A DNA stretch of 5,951 nt from Candidatus Levyibacteriota bacterium. GTDB taxonomy: Bacteria > Patescibacteriota > Microgenomatia > Levybacterales > UBA12049. Below the pieces are notes generated by a model, which was not told where the DNA came from, ran no database searches, and saw only the letters and a program-made list of their open reading frames with translations. The stretch covers positions 1-5,951 of the forward strand of contig PRDT01000006.1 in the NCBI GenBank assembly GCA_003173995.1. Reading direction: 5' to 3'. The first letter of the stretch is position 1; each line of letters starts with the position of its first letter. Both the position numbers and the translations under genes were made by a program. This document shows, one piece after another, positions 1 through 5,225 of this stretch.

Positions 1-123
1 AGAAAGTTTCATGCTTCTCATAAGAGTAGATTGCTGCAGAAAGATAGAGAACATTATTCTCAATTTGGTTGGAAGGTGCCATTAGATCTCGAATATGTTT
101 GGCCAGTAAGGAATAAGAAATGA
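1..123 (+). CDS. C-terminal end of an unidentified phage protein (partial)
   Basis: The first reading frame is open from the left edge to a TGA at 121-123, giving the last 40 residues of a protein that starts outside the window. The fragment is basic and aromatic near its end (FGWKVPLDLEYVWPV, then RNKK). I do not recognise a family and 40 residues are too few to assign one. Its stop codon overlaps the ATG of the next gene in an ATGA arrangement, which is the usual sign of translational coupling in a phage operon and supports that the frame is truly coding. Confidence 0.6.
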   Translation, partial: RKFHASHKSRLLQKDREHYSQFGWKVPLDLEYVWPVRNKK

Positions 124-473
124 GACTTCTAATATGCGGCGATCGTAAATGGAAGAATAAGAAACGTATCTTTAGATTATTGAAATCAAATAAGCAAAGG
201 ATAGATGTTGTAATCGAAGGCGATGCTACAGGTGCAGATAAGTTAGCCGGTGAATGTTGTATGAAATTAGGTATACCTTATTTTGCAATGCCAGCGCATT
301 GGGATTTCTACAAAAAGGCTGCAGGACCTATTAGAAACAGCTGGATGTTAAAATTCGGTAAGCCAGATGAAGTTTGGGCTTTTCATTCCGATATAAAGAA
401 TTCTAAAGGCACCGCCGATATGGTTAAGCGTGCGAAACGCGAAGGTATTGTTGTAAGGATTTTTGAGAAATGA
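120..473 (+). CDS. DUF2493 / SLOG-superfamily nucleotide-binding protein
   Basis: This 117-residue protein matches the compact DUF2493 (YspA/YAcAr-like) branch of the SLOG superfamily, a Rossmann-like fold related to DprA and lysine decarboxylase-like proteins that is thought to bind nucleotides or nucleotide-derived ligands. Visible motifs are a first beta strand ending in ICGDRKW (residues 5-11), the phosphate-binding loop EGDATGADKLA (33-43), the family signature PAHWDFYKKAAGPIRN (58-73), and GTADMVKRAKREGI (97-110), the usual last helix and strand. Length is normal for the family. The start is fixed by the ATGA overlap with the preceding gene. DUF2493 proteins are very common in phages but their role is unknown. 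Here the gene sits 12 bases before a Tad1-like gene. Family assignment is firm; function is not. Confidence 0.88.
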   Translation: MRLLICGDRKWKNKKRIFRLLKSNKQRIDVVIEGDATGADKLAGECCMKLGIPYFAMPAHWDFYKKAAGPIRNSWMLKFGKPDEVWAFHSDIKNSKGTADMVKRAKREGIVVRIFEK

Positions 474-485
474 TGAGGTTAGATC

Positions 486-911
486 ATGAATGTAATCGAA
501 CCAGGTCATATTTACGAAGTTCATCAATTAGATGGAGATGGAACTCCATTGCGTATAACATTTGTAAATAGAGACGGAACAGGCGGCGCAACGCACGAAG
601 GAACACAGACGCAAGAAATACTTCGAGTGATAATTAGTTTGTTTTCAGTTCTTATCGATCGTACTAATCATTGCGATGCATGTCTACCTTGGCCTGGTAA
701 TGAAAGAATAATTAAGGCAATGTCAGAAGCTCAGCGTCAAGCTAGATTAGCGATTGTATTTCATGAACAAAGAGTTTTAGAACGACTTGTCGATAAAGGT
801 ACTTTAGATCCTGCTTTAGTTCCTTTTATGGAAAATGGACATTGGCAAACTCCAAGGATGGGTGTTGGTCAAGTTCTAAAAGCTTTGCCACCCGAAGACG
901 TTGGTGTTTAA
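486..911 (+). CDS. Acb2/Tad1-like protein, candidate cyclic-nucleotide sponge (anti-CBASS/anti-Thoeris)
   Basis: The 141-residue product has the two-part layout I associate with Tad1 and Acb2/Tad1-domain phage proteins. Residues 3-46 are beta-rich and begin IEPGHIYEV, followed by LDGDG and the strand RITFVNR. Residues 47-105 form a long helical hairpin, with LIDRTNHCDACLPW (56-69), the turn residues PGNERII (70-76), and a return helix ending FHEQRVLERLVDKG (92-105). The LIDR...N-E/D..I...R-A...E-R..ER pattern is the hallmark of the hairpin. Known members bind and sequester immune signals such as gcADPR or cyclic oligonucleotides and so block Thoeris or CBASS in the infected cell. Compared with relatives I remember, there is an apparent extra stretch of about seven residues before LIDR (around 48-54). 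The tail after 105 is variable. An AGG at 476-478 lies seven bases before the ATG. Assignment rests on remembered family patterns; ligand and activity are inference. Confidence 0.68.
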   Translation: MNVIEPGHIYEVHQLDGDGTPLRITFVNRDGTGGATHEGTQTQEILRVIISLFSVLIDRTNHCDACLPWPGNERIIKAMSEAQRQARLAIVFHEQRVLERLVDKGTLDPALVPFMENGHWQTPRMGVGQVLKALPPEDVGV

Positions 912-916
912 AAGAT

Positions 917-969
917 TCGTACGGATGCAGAAAGGAATGGACTCTCCATTGTAAGCATCGACTGTACGA
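917..969 (+). other. Three-tier inverted repeat (structured RNA candidate) upstream of the tRNA
   Basis: Three nested complementary segments would fold into one interrupted stem: TCGTAC (917-922) with GTACGA (964-969), GATGC (924-928) with GCATC (955-959), and AATGGA (936-941) with TCCATT (945-950) closing a 3-base loop. The tiers are separated by asymmetric internal loops. There is no T-run after it, so it is not a classical intrinsic terminator. It may be a transcript-processing or stability element for the tRNA, or a small RNA. The pairing is seen directly; the role is unknown. Confidence 0.5.
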
Positions 970-972
970 CTA

Positions 973-998
973 GAACGGAGATGAAACACTCTCCGTTC
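973..998 (+). other. Perfect 9-bp hairpin just 5' of the tRNA
   Basis: GAACGGAGA (973-981) pairs exactly with TCTCCGTTC (990-998) around an 8-base loop. The right arm ends three bases before the mature tRNA 5' end at 1002. No T-tract follows, so termination is unlikely without help. A role in 5' processing of the tRNA precursor or in separating it from the upstream mRNA is plausible but not shown. Confidence 0.5.
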
Positions 999-1001
999 GA
1001 T

Positions 1002-1078
1002 GGGCCCGTAGCTCAATCGGTTAGAGCAGTGGCCTCATAAGCCATGTGTTGAGAGTTCAAATCTCTCCGGGCCCACCA
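1002..1078 (+). tRNA. tRNA with anticodon CAT (probably Ile2, otherwise elongator Met)
   Basis: A complete cloverleaf is visible. The acceptor stem GGGCCCG (1002-1008) pairs with CGGGCCC (1068-1074), the D stem is GCTC/GAGC (1011-1014 with 1024-1027), and the anticodon stem is GTGGC/GCCAT (1029-1033 with 1041-1045). The loop is CTCATAA with anticodon CAT at 1036-1038, the T stem is GAGAG/CTCTC (1051-1055 with 1063-1067), and the T loop is TTCAAAT. Discriminator A1075 and CCA (1076-1078) are encoded. The G1-C72 pair excludes initiator tRNA. C4-G69, C5-G68 and the G27-U43 pair are shared with E. coli tRNA-Ile2, the substrate of lysidine synthetase TilS, and differ from E. coli elongator tRNA-Met. 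Nearby genes use ATA codons often, which such a tRNA would read. The tRNA call is very safe; the amino acid is not. Confidence 0.95.
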
Positions 1079-1117
1079 ACTGGTGTGGAGCAGTAGTTCA
1101 ATCTAAAAGGCAAACGC

Positions 1118-1330
1118 ATGGATCCAATACTAAAGAGTAAAGTAATCAAAGCATTGCGTAAAGATAGAAAGATTAGAAAAGGAGTAACGAAATATTCTCG
1201 TAATATAGTTGTACATCTAACAGAAGAACAGTATCGTTACCTAGATTCGAAAAGAAAAGTAGGTACTAAGAATGGTTTAGGTTCTTACATGCGAAAGCTC
1301 TTAATCATCGATATGGAGCGTAATGTATGA
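1118..1330 (+). CDS. Small basic ribbon-helix-helix-like protein, possible DNA-binding regulator
   Basis: This 70-residue protein is strongly basic. Residues 1-27 are Lys/Arg rich. Residues 28-66 follow a strand-helix-helix pattern: strand RNIVVHL (28-34), helix TEEQYRYLDSKRK (35-47), then LGSYMRKLLIIDM (54-66). The layout of V-x-L-T-E-E-x-x-x-L and S-x-Y-x-R-x-L-L is typical of ribbon-helix-helix repressors and plasmid or phage accessory DNA-binding proteins. AAAAGG at 1105-1110 lies seven bases before the ATG. The next gene starts inside its stop codon (ATGA at 1327-1330), so the two are coupled. It is the first gene of the 1118-3131 run, a common place for an autoregulator, which is inference. 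It could equally be an unrelated small basic protein. Confidence 0.6.
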   Translation: MDPILKSKVIKALRKDRKIRKGVTKYSRNIVVHLTEEQYRYLDSKRKVGTKNGLGSYMRKLLIIDMERNV

Positions 1331-1629
1331 GTTCTTTTCAAAAAGGTGCTTCTTTAGTCTCTGGCGGAAGTCAACCAGCAGTGCGTGCTTCAGAACATCC
1401 AGAACTTGTTAGTAGTTGGACTTCTGTAATGCCAGCTCCTAACGATTTCTATTGGGCAAGAAAAGGTTCGGATGGTGATCCTATAGTAGTACATATATAC
1501 GAAATAGCTTTCGATAACGAAACTCGTAAGTATATTTCTTTTATAGGTTGCGAAGACGATTATAACGAGCAAGAAGCTAAAGAAAAAGAATACGAATTTT
1601 ATCCAATTCCATTAACATCACCAGTGTAA
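1327..1629 (+). CDS. Hypothetical phage protein, 100 residues
   Basis: I do not recognise a named family. The N-terminal 35 residues are Ser/Ala rich and look flexible. Residues 36-97 look folded: PNDFYWARKG (38-47), then two probable strands, PIVVHIYEIAF and YISFIGCEDD, and an acidic segment ending EYEFYPIPLTSP. An FYWAR motif, a central strand, and an acidic block before a proline-containing end recall small phage proteins of the 'WYWAR' type, some called DUF551-like, but I would not assign one. The start is set by the ATGA overlap with the preceding gene. An antisense open frame over this gene is taken as a shadow. Confidence 0.7.
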   Translation: MSSFQKGASLVSGGSQPAVRASEHPELVSSWTSVMPAPNDFYWARKGSDGDPIVVHIYEIAFDNETRKYISFIGCEDDYNEQEAKEKEYEFYPIPLTSPV

Positions 1630-1644
1630 GAAAGGTAACTATCG

Positions 1645-2166
1645 ATGGTGCTACCTAACGAAATATTAGCTGCAGATGCGAGTAATGCTCAGTATCAAAA
1701 GGAAAAAGCTTTGGAAGATCGTGTTTCTAAACTAGAAAAGAAATTCAAGAAGAAAAAGAAGTCTAAGCCAAAGTTTGATAAAAGCACTTTTGCGTTTATT
1801 ACGGGTTGCAAGTCAGAAAAGTGGCCTCCGCAAAGGACAGTAGATAAACATGTTAGACTTATTGCGGATCAGTACAGAGACAATGGTTTCGTACTTACTG
1901 GAGGATCTAGAGAGATCGAGAAAAAGGTTGTTCGAGCCTGTAAAGCGAACAAACTACGATGCCTTATTTACCCTGCCAATTTCGAAATCCTCTCAGGAGC
2001 AAGTGCCGAACAACTTAGAAACGCAGACATCTTTAGAGTGTTTAAGCCTCAAGATGTCATTCTCTTTTCAGTTAAAGACATAGAAAAAGATTCAGTTTTA
2101 GAACATGTAGTAAAGCTTTCTTTGAAAGCCGGTTCTACTCTTAAGAAAAATGTAAAAGGTGTTTAA
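1645..2166 (+). CDS. Divergent SLOG-like Rossmann-fold protein with basic N-terminal extension
   Basis: The 173-residue product has two parts. Residues 16-46 are highly charged and likely helical, with a run of lysines at 35-39. Residues 47-143 look like a SLOG domain: strand FAFITGCK (49-56), helix TVDKHVRLIADQYR (65-78), strand and loop FVLTGGSREIEKKV (82-95), strand CLIYPANF (106-113), the segment SAEQLRNADIFR (120-131), and strand DVILFS (137-142). These correspond to the TGxR, TGGAxGxD, YP-x-x-x and RN-x-x-I landmarks of DUF2493-like proteins, although SREIEK replaces the usual glycine/aspartate. The role is unknown; ligand binding is inferred from the fold. AAAGG at 1631-1635 lies nine bases before the ATG. 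The FEN nuclease gene starts two bases after its stop. The lysine-rich tail could contact nucleic acid. Confidence 0.68.
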   Translation: MVLPNEILAADASNAQYQKEKALEDRVSKLEKKFKKKKKSKPKFDKSTFAFITGCKSEKWPPQRTVDKHVRLIADQYRDNGFVLTGGSREIEKKVVRACKANKLRCLIYPANFEILSGASAEQLRNADIFRVFKPQDVILFSVKDIEKDSVLEHVVKLSLKAGSTLKKNVKGV

Positions 2167-2168
2167 CT

Positions 2169-3131
2169 ATGGATGTAGTGCTGGTGGACGCTAAGAATTG
2201 TGTTTATAGGCATGGATTTACTAGAGCTCACTTAAAGACAGCAGATGGGAAGTATACAGGAGCACTGTTTGGAGTGCTTAGCTGTCTTATTCGTTTGAGC
2301 AGATACTATCCTAAAGCCGCTTTTGTATTTTGCTGGGATGGAGAAGAGACTTTCAAAAGTTGGCGTCATAGTATTTGCAAGACCTATAAATGCAAGAGAG
2401 CAAAAAAGCCAAGCGATGTTCCACCAGAAGTAGGAATAATTTTAAAGCAAATTCCCTTGATTAAGAAGATATTGACCATATTAGGATTTGCTCAATTCGA
2501 AGTAGCTAATTTAGAAGCAGATGATTTGATAGGTGTCATAGCTTCATCCTTATATAAGCGTTCAGATGTAAAACGCGTGCTGATCTATAGTATGGATAAA
2601 GATTACTATGGGCTAGTGAATAAGAAAATTCAAGTAGTAAGAGATTTAGATAAATCTTCGCAGTGCGAAGCGTTACAAGCTGCAGGTATAAAAAAGAAGT
2701 TCGGTGTTCATCCTAGAGATTGGGTAAAGTATAGAGCACTAATTGGAGATCCATCAGATTCGATAAAATCGCCATTGCCAAAAGTAGGAAAGGTGCGTGC
2801 GCTTAAACTTTTAAAAGAAGGCTTAGATCCATCGAATAAGATTCCGATTTCTAAATTAGAAAAGAAATACAACGAACATTGGAAAAACGTGCACATGAAT
2901 TATCGCATATCAAAGATTGTTACAGATCATAAATTTAAGCATTTGCCCGCACATGCTAAAGAAGCACTAAAGGTGATAGTTAAACGTGTTGATAAATCTT
3001 TGTCATGTATTAGACGAAATAATAAATGCCATGACAAGTTGCATTATAAAAGATTTTTGCAATTGTGTTCTGATTATGAATTACATTGGATTATAGAGCA
3101 TCGTGATGACATATGGCGTTTAGGTTGGTAA
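2169..3131 (+). CDS. 5'-3' exonuclease / flap endonuclease (FEN, T5 D15-like)
   Basis: This 320-residue protein is a stand-alone structure-specific 5' nuclease, the class that removes RNA primers and 5' flaps during phage replication. All metal-ligand positions expected from T5 FEN are present: D7 (LVDAKN), D57 (FCWDGE), E116/D118/D119 (EADDLIG), D143 and D145 (SMDKDYYGLV), D194 and D197 (IGDPSDS). The helical-arch region shows R66, Y73 and K74 in SWRHSICKTYKCKR. A helix-hairpin-helix DNA-binding segment follows GDPSDS (PLPKVGKVRALKLLKEG, 202-218), with PKVG where cellular homologues usually have PGxG. The C-terminal 100 residues are basic and phage-like. There is no polymerase domain. AAAAGG at 2154-2159, inside the preceding gene, is the likely ribosome site, nine bases before the ATG. 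Confidence 0.93.
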   Translation: MDVVLVDAKNCVYRHGFTRAHLKTADGKYTGALFGVLSCLIRLSRYYPKAAFVFCWDGEETFKSWRHSICKTYKCKRAKKPSDVPPEVGIILKQIPLIKKILTILGFAQFEVANLEADDLIGVIASSLYKRSDVKRVLIYSMDKDYYGLVNKKIQVVRDLDKSSQCEALQAAGIKKKFGVHPRDWVKYRALIGDPSDSIKSPLPKVGKVRALKLLKEGLDPSNKIPISKLEKKYNEHWKNVHMNYRISKIVTDHKFKHLPAHAKEALKVIVKRVDKSLSCIRRNNKCHDKLHYKRFLQLCSDYELHWIIEHRDDIWRLGW

Positions 3132-3312
3132 AGCCAGATATTAGAAAATAGTAAACATCTACCTCACTAGAAAATTTAGGTTGTTCTCTAGTACCCTAGT
3201 CTGTTATCATAGTAGTAACCTCTATTTACTTAAAGTTCTTTATAGTTCGTGTAATTACCGATGCAAAACTAGAGCTTTACTCATTTCTCAAGGTTAGGAG
3301 CTCTTGCTCGAG
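3132..3312 (+). other. Non-coding gap between the nuclease and sigma-like genes
   Basis: No convincing gene is present in this AT-rich 181-base gap. It contains a candidate promoter (3181-3210). It also has a weak inverted repeat, ACTAGA (3166-3171) with TCTAGT (3187-3192), and a third copy of ACTAGA at 3268-3273. A ribosome site AGGAG lies at 3296-3300. No intrinsic terminator with a T-run was found for the upstream operon. It is the longest gap without an RNA gene in the window, which fits a transcription-unit boundary. Confidence 0.6.
3181..3210 (+). promoter_or_regulatory. Candidate sigma70-type promoter upstream of the sigma-like gene
   Basis: TTGTTC (3181-3186) and TATCAT (3205-3210) are separated by 18 bases, and TGT directly precedes the -10 as in extended -10 promoters. 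The -10 matches consensus at five of six positions; the -35 matches only the TTG. The left element overlaps the ACTAGA/TCTAGT inverted repeat, which could be an operator. AT-rich phage DNA gives such matches by chance, so this is a modest call. Confidence 0.35.
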
Positions 3313-4131
3313 ATGCCAAGAAAGTTGGAAGTTGCTCTAAGAAAAGGCGATGTGAGTCAAGTAGAAGGGATCATCGCAGAACATGCACATGCAACCTGGA
3401 AAAAACTTCCAGAGTATACGAAGTCTTATATGTCATTTGATGATGTGATGTCAGCAGGAATCAATCATACAGTAACAAATATAGCAAAATACTTTAAGAG
3501 TAATCATAAATCAAAATTGAAAGGTTACGTTAGAGTTTATAAAGGTGAAGAGTCTACAGAGACGACAACTTATATTTATGCAGCATTAAAGAATTTCTAT
3601 AGCAGTATGCTTGAAGAAGCCTATGCCGATAAACGAGTAGGTGTAGAAGGAAATCGTGTAAAAGTTTTGTCCGCAGATTCTACGCTTGTAGATCATAAAG
3701 GAACGCCAGTTCTTTTGTTTGATGCTATTAGGCGAAACATGCGTCATTCTTTTGAAGACGCAATAATTTTAAGAATAGATGCCGAACGTGCTTTTTTGAA
3801 AGTGTATTCTCAAGCTTCTCCTCATTTGCGCAAGCATCTGATTAATTGGTGTATCCAGCCTTCTGTTACAAAGTACAAGCTCTCTGGAAGCAAATTTGTA
3901 AAAGCAAAAAGAGAGTTTCGTAATAATGACTTTGGCAAGATTCTTACAAGCGAGATAGTAGATAATATTCAGAATGATGTTATCTGCCGTTCGCAAATTG
4001 TGGTAAGAATCTTAAAGGACACCAGATTCCGTACAATAGTAAAGAGCCGAGTTCTGGAAAAGGAACTGTTACCTGCAGTCCACGATCCAGAACAACGCGA
4101 ATACTTTGACCTAAGTTTGCTGAGTATTTAG
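3313..4131 (+). CDS. Divergent sigma-factor-like phage protein (tentative)
   Basis: The product is 272 residues from ATG 3313, or 275 from TTG 3304. AGGAG at 3296-3300 is 12 bases from the ATG but only 3 from the TTG, so I prefer the ATG, although neither spacing is ideal. Residues 41-108 recall sigma70 region 2: SFDDVMSAGI (compare the D-D-L-x-x-x-G of region 2.1), a helix NHTVTNIAKYF, and TTTYIYAALKNFYSSML (compare the S/T-T-Y-x-x-x-x-x-x-N of region 2.3-2.4), then basic residues. Residues 150-200 (DAERAFLKVY...HLRKHLINWC) are helical, and 208-245 include a possible helix-turn-helix (VDNIQNDVICRSQIVVRIL). Sigma regions are poorly conserved here, so another helical DNA-binding protein is possible. 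Its place between replication and structural genes would suit a late-transcription factor; this is inference. Confidence 0.55.
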   Translation: MPRKLEVALRKGDVSQVEGIIAEHAHATWKKLPEYTKSYMSFDDVMSAGINHTVTNIAKYFKSNHKSKLKGYVRVYKGEESTETTTYIYAALKNFYSSMLEEAYADKRVGVEGNRVKVLSADSTLVDHKGTPVLLFDAIRRNMRHSFEDAIILRIDAERAFLKVYSQASPHLRKHLINWCIQPSVTKYKLSGSKFVKAKREFRNNDFGKILTSEIVDNIQNDVICRSQIVVRILKDTRFRTIVKSRVLEKELLPAVHDPEQREYFDLSLLSI

Positions 4132-4138
4132 GTGATCT

Positions 4139-4411
4139 ATGCCAAGAGGTTCACCGAAAATTTTCGAGTGCTTACTGTGTTCAGACGGGTACAGTAAGAC
4201 AGACGCGCTGAAGGGGAGGTTCTATGCGGTAACAGGCATTTGTAGACGCTGTTATATAAAAATGGCAAAGCAACCCGCTGCTGTTTCATGTTTTGGTAAA
4301 TTACCAAAAGGTAGATTGCATGGCTATTCTAAGAAAAGCGTAGCATGTAATCTACTTTGTCCGGATAGACAAGTTTGTTCTGAATACATTCAAATCAAAA
4401 GAGAGGAATAA
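4139..4411 (+). CDS. Cysteine-rich probable zinc-binding protein
   Basis: This 90-residue protein carries two cysteine clusters. The first is C11-x2-C14 and C35-x2-C38 (FECLLC...ICRRCY), the classic spacing of a four-cysteine zinc ribbon or knuckle. The second is C51, C70, C74 and C80, in SCFGKLPKG and ACNLLCPDRQVCSEY. I recall CFGK...CPDR..C segments at the ends of other phage proteins but cannot name a family. The rest is basic, consistent with nucleic-acid or RNA polymerase binding, which is inference. It starts seven bases after the sigma-like gene stops, with AGGTG at 4130-4134 as ribosome site, so it is probably cotranscribed with it. Confidence 0.75.
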   Translation: MPRGSPKIFECLLCSDGYSKTDALKGRFYAVTGICRRCYIKMAKQPAAVSCFGKLPKGRLHGYSKKSVACNLLCPDRQVCSEYIQIKREE

Positions 4412-4418
4412 AAGAAAA

Positions 4419-5225
4419 ATGGCAAGCACAACTAAGAAGAAGGCAAACAAGAAGGGTAAAGGCTCAACCAAAGACGATGATGAAGTAGACGACGATGAAG
4501 TTCTAAACGATCTCGACGATGACGATGACGACGACGATGACGAACCTAAGAAAAAGAAGTCTAAGTCAAAGAAGTCTAAGAAGTCAGACGATGACGACGA
4601 TGACGACGATGATGACGATGACGACGATGACGACGACGATGATGACTCTGATTCGGACGATGACGAAGACGACGATGATGACTCTGATTCGGACGATGAC
4701 GATGACGACGATGATGACGACGATGACGACGACGATGACGAACCTAAGAAAAAGAAGTCTAAGTCAAAGAAGTCAAAGAAGTCCGATGACGATGATGACG
4801 ACGATGATGACGATGATGACGACGATGATTCTGATGACGATGATGATGACGACGAGAAGCCTGCTAAGAAGTCTAAGAAAAAGGCTGCGAAGAAGGCTCC
4901 AAAGAAGTCTAAGTCAAAGAAGTCTAAGTCAAAGAAGTCTAAGAAGTCCGACGATGACGATGATGAGGAAGAGGAAAAGCCCAAGAAGAAGAGCGGTAAG
5001 TCCGCAGCAGGTCCGTATCGCGATTCTTCTATCATGGGCAAGGCTTGGAAGTTGGCTCTTGAAGGTGTCTCCATCAAGAAGCTTACAGCACTCGCCGAAA
5101 AGGAAGGAAACGATCCTAAGCGAATCGTTCGCGCTTTGAAGCGTGGTAAGAATAAGAAAGGCTTTACTTGGAAGATCGAAGAAGGTAAAGGTACTTTGAA
5201 GATCTTTTCAGTAAAGAAGAAGTAG
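4419..5225 (+). CDS. Block-charged Asp/Lys/Ser repeat protein with C-terminal globular domain
   Basis: This 268-residue protein is mostly low complexity. Residues 9-18 are basic. Residues 33-180 alternate Asp tracts (one is 20 Asp in a row, codons 4587-4646) with Lys/Ser blocks beginning at about residues 42, 108 and 146, the last containing KKAAKKAPKKSKSKKSK, like histone H1 or AlgP tails. Acidic residues return at 181-190. Residues 198-268 look folded: SSIMGKAWKLALEGVSIKKL, AEKEGNDPKRIVRALKRG, then GFTWKIEEGKGTLKIF, a helix-helix-strand-strand order that could be a small winged-helix-like domain. I know no named family. Roles in nucleic-acid or capsid packing, histone mimicry or condensate formation are speculation. 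Spacing to the preceding gene is seven bases. GAGAGG at 4401-4406 is the probable ribosome site, 12 bases away. A long antisense frame here is an artefact of the GAC/GAT repeats. Confidence 0.85.
   Translation: MASTTKKKANKKGKGSTKDDDEVDDDEVLNDLDDDDDDDDDEPKKKKSKSKKSKKSDDDDDDDDDDDDDDDDDDDDSDSDDDEDDDDDSDSDDDDDDDDDDDDDDDDEPKKKKSKSKKSKKSDDDDDDDDDDDDDDDSDDDDDDDEKPAKKSKKKAAKKAPKKSKSKKSKSKKSKKSDDDDDEEEEKPKKKSGKSAAGPYRDSSIMGKAWKLALEGVSIKKLTALAEKEGNDPKRIVRALKRGKNKKGFTWKIEEGKGTLKIFSVKKK
4515..4976 (+). repeat. Coding low-complexity GAC/GAT and Lys/Ser repeat array
   Basis: Long runs of mixed GAC and GAT codons alternate with AAG/TCT blocks. The Lys/Ser block starting GAACCTAAGAAAAAGAAG recurs nearly unchanged at 4542 and 4740, 198 bases apart. 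A segment containing GACTCTGATTCGGACGATG recurs at 4641-4664 and 4677-4700, a 36-base period. The exact DNA-level copies point to recent tandem duplication rather than only protein-level convergence. The frame stays open throughout. Confidence 0.9.

Noticed and set aside
937..954. Possible leader peptide (ATG GAC TCT CCA TTG TAA) before the tRNA
   Set aside because: The purine-rich run touches the ATG with no spacer, the frame has five codons, and it lies inside the stem-loop at 917-969.
1084..1117. tRNA 5'-half-like segment (TAGTTCAATC...GGCAAAC) after the real tRNA
   Set aside because: No D-stem partner, anticodon arm or T arm follows; the RHH-like gene starts directly after it.
2656..2670. 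Short palindrome CTTCGCAGTGCGAAG inside the nuclease gene
   Set aside because: It lies within a conserved coding frame with no further structure around it. Such short palindromes are expected by chance.
4519..5139. Second + strand frame rich in Met, Thr and Arg
   Set aside because: It is the +1 reading of the Asp/Lys repeat (ATGACG and similar). Composition is an artefact and there is no start signal.
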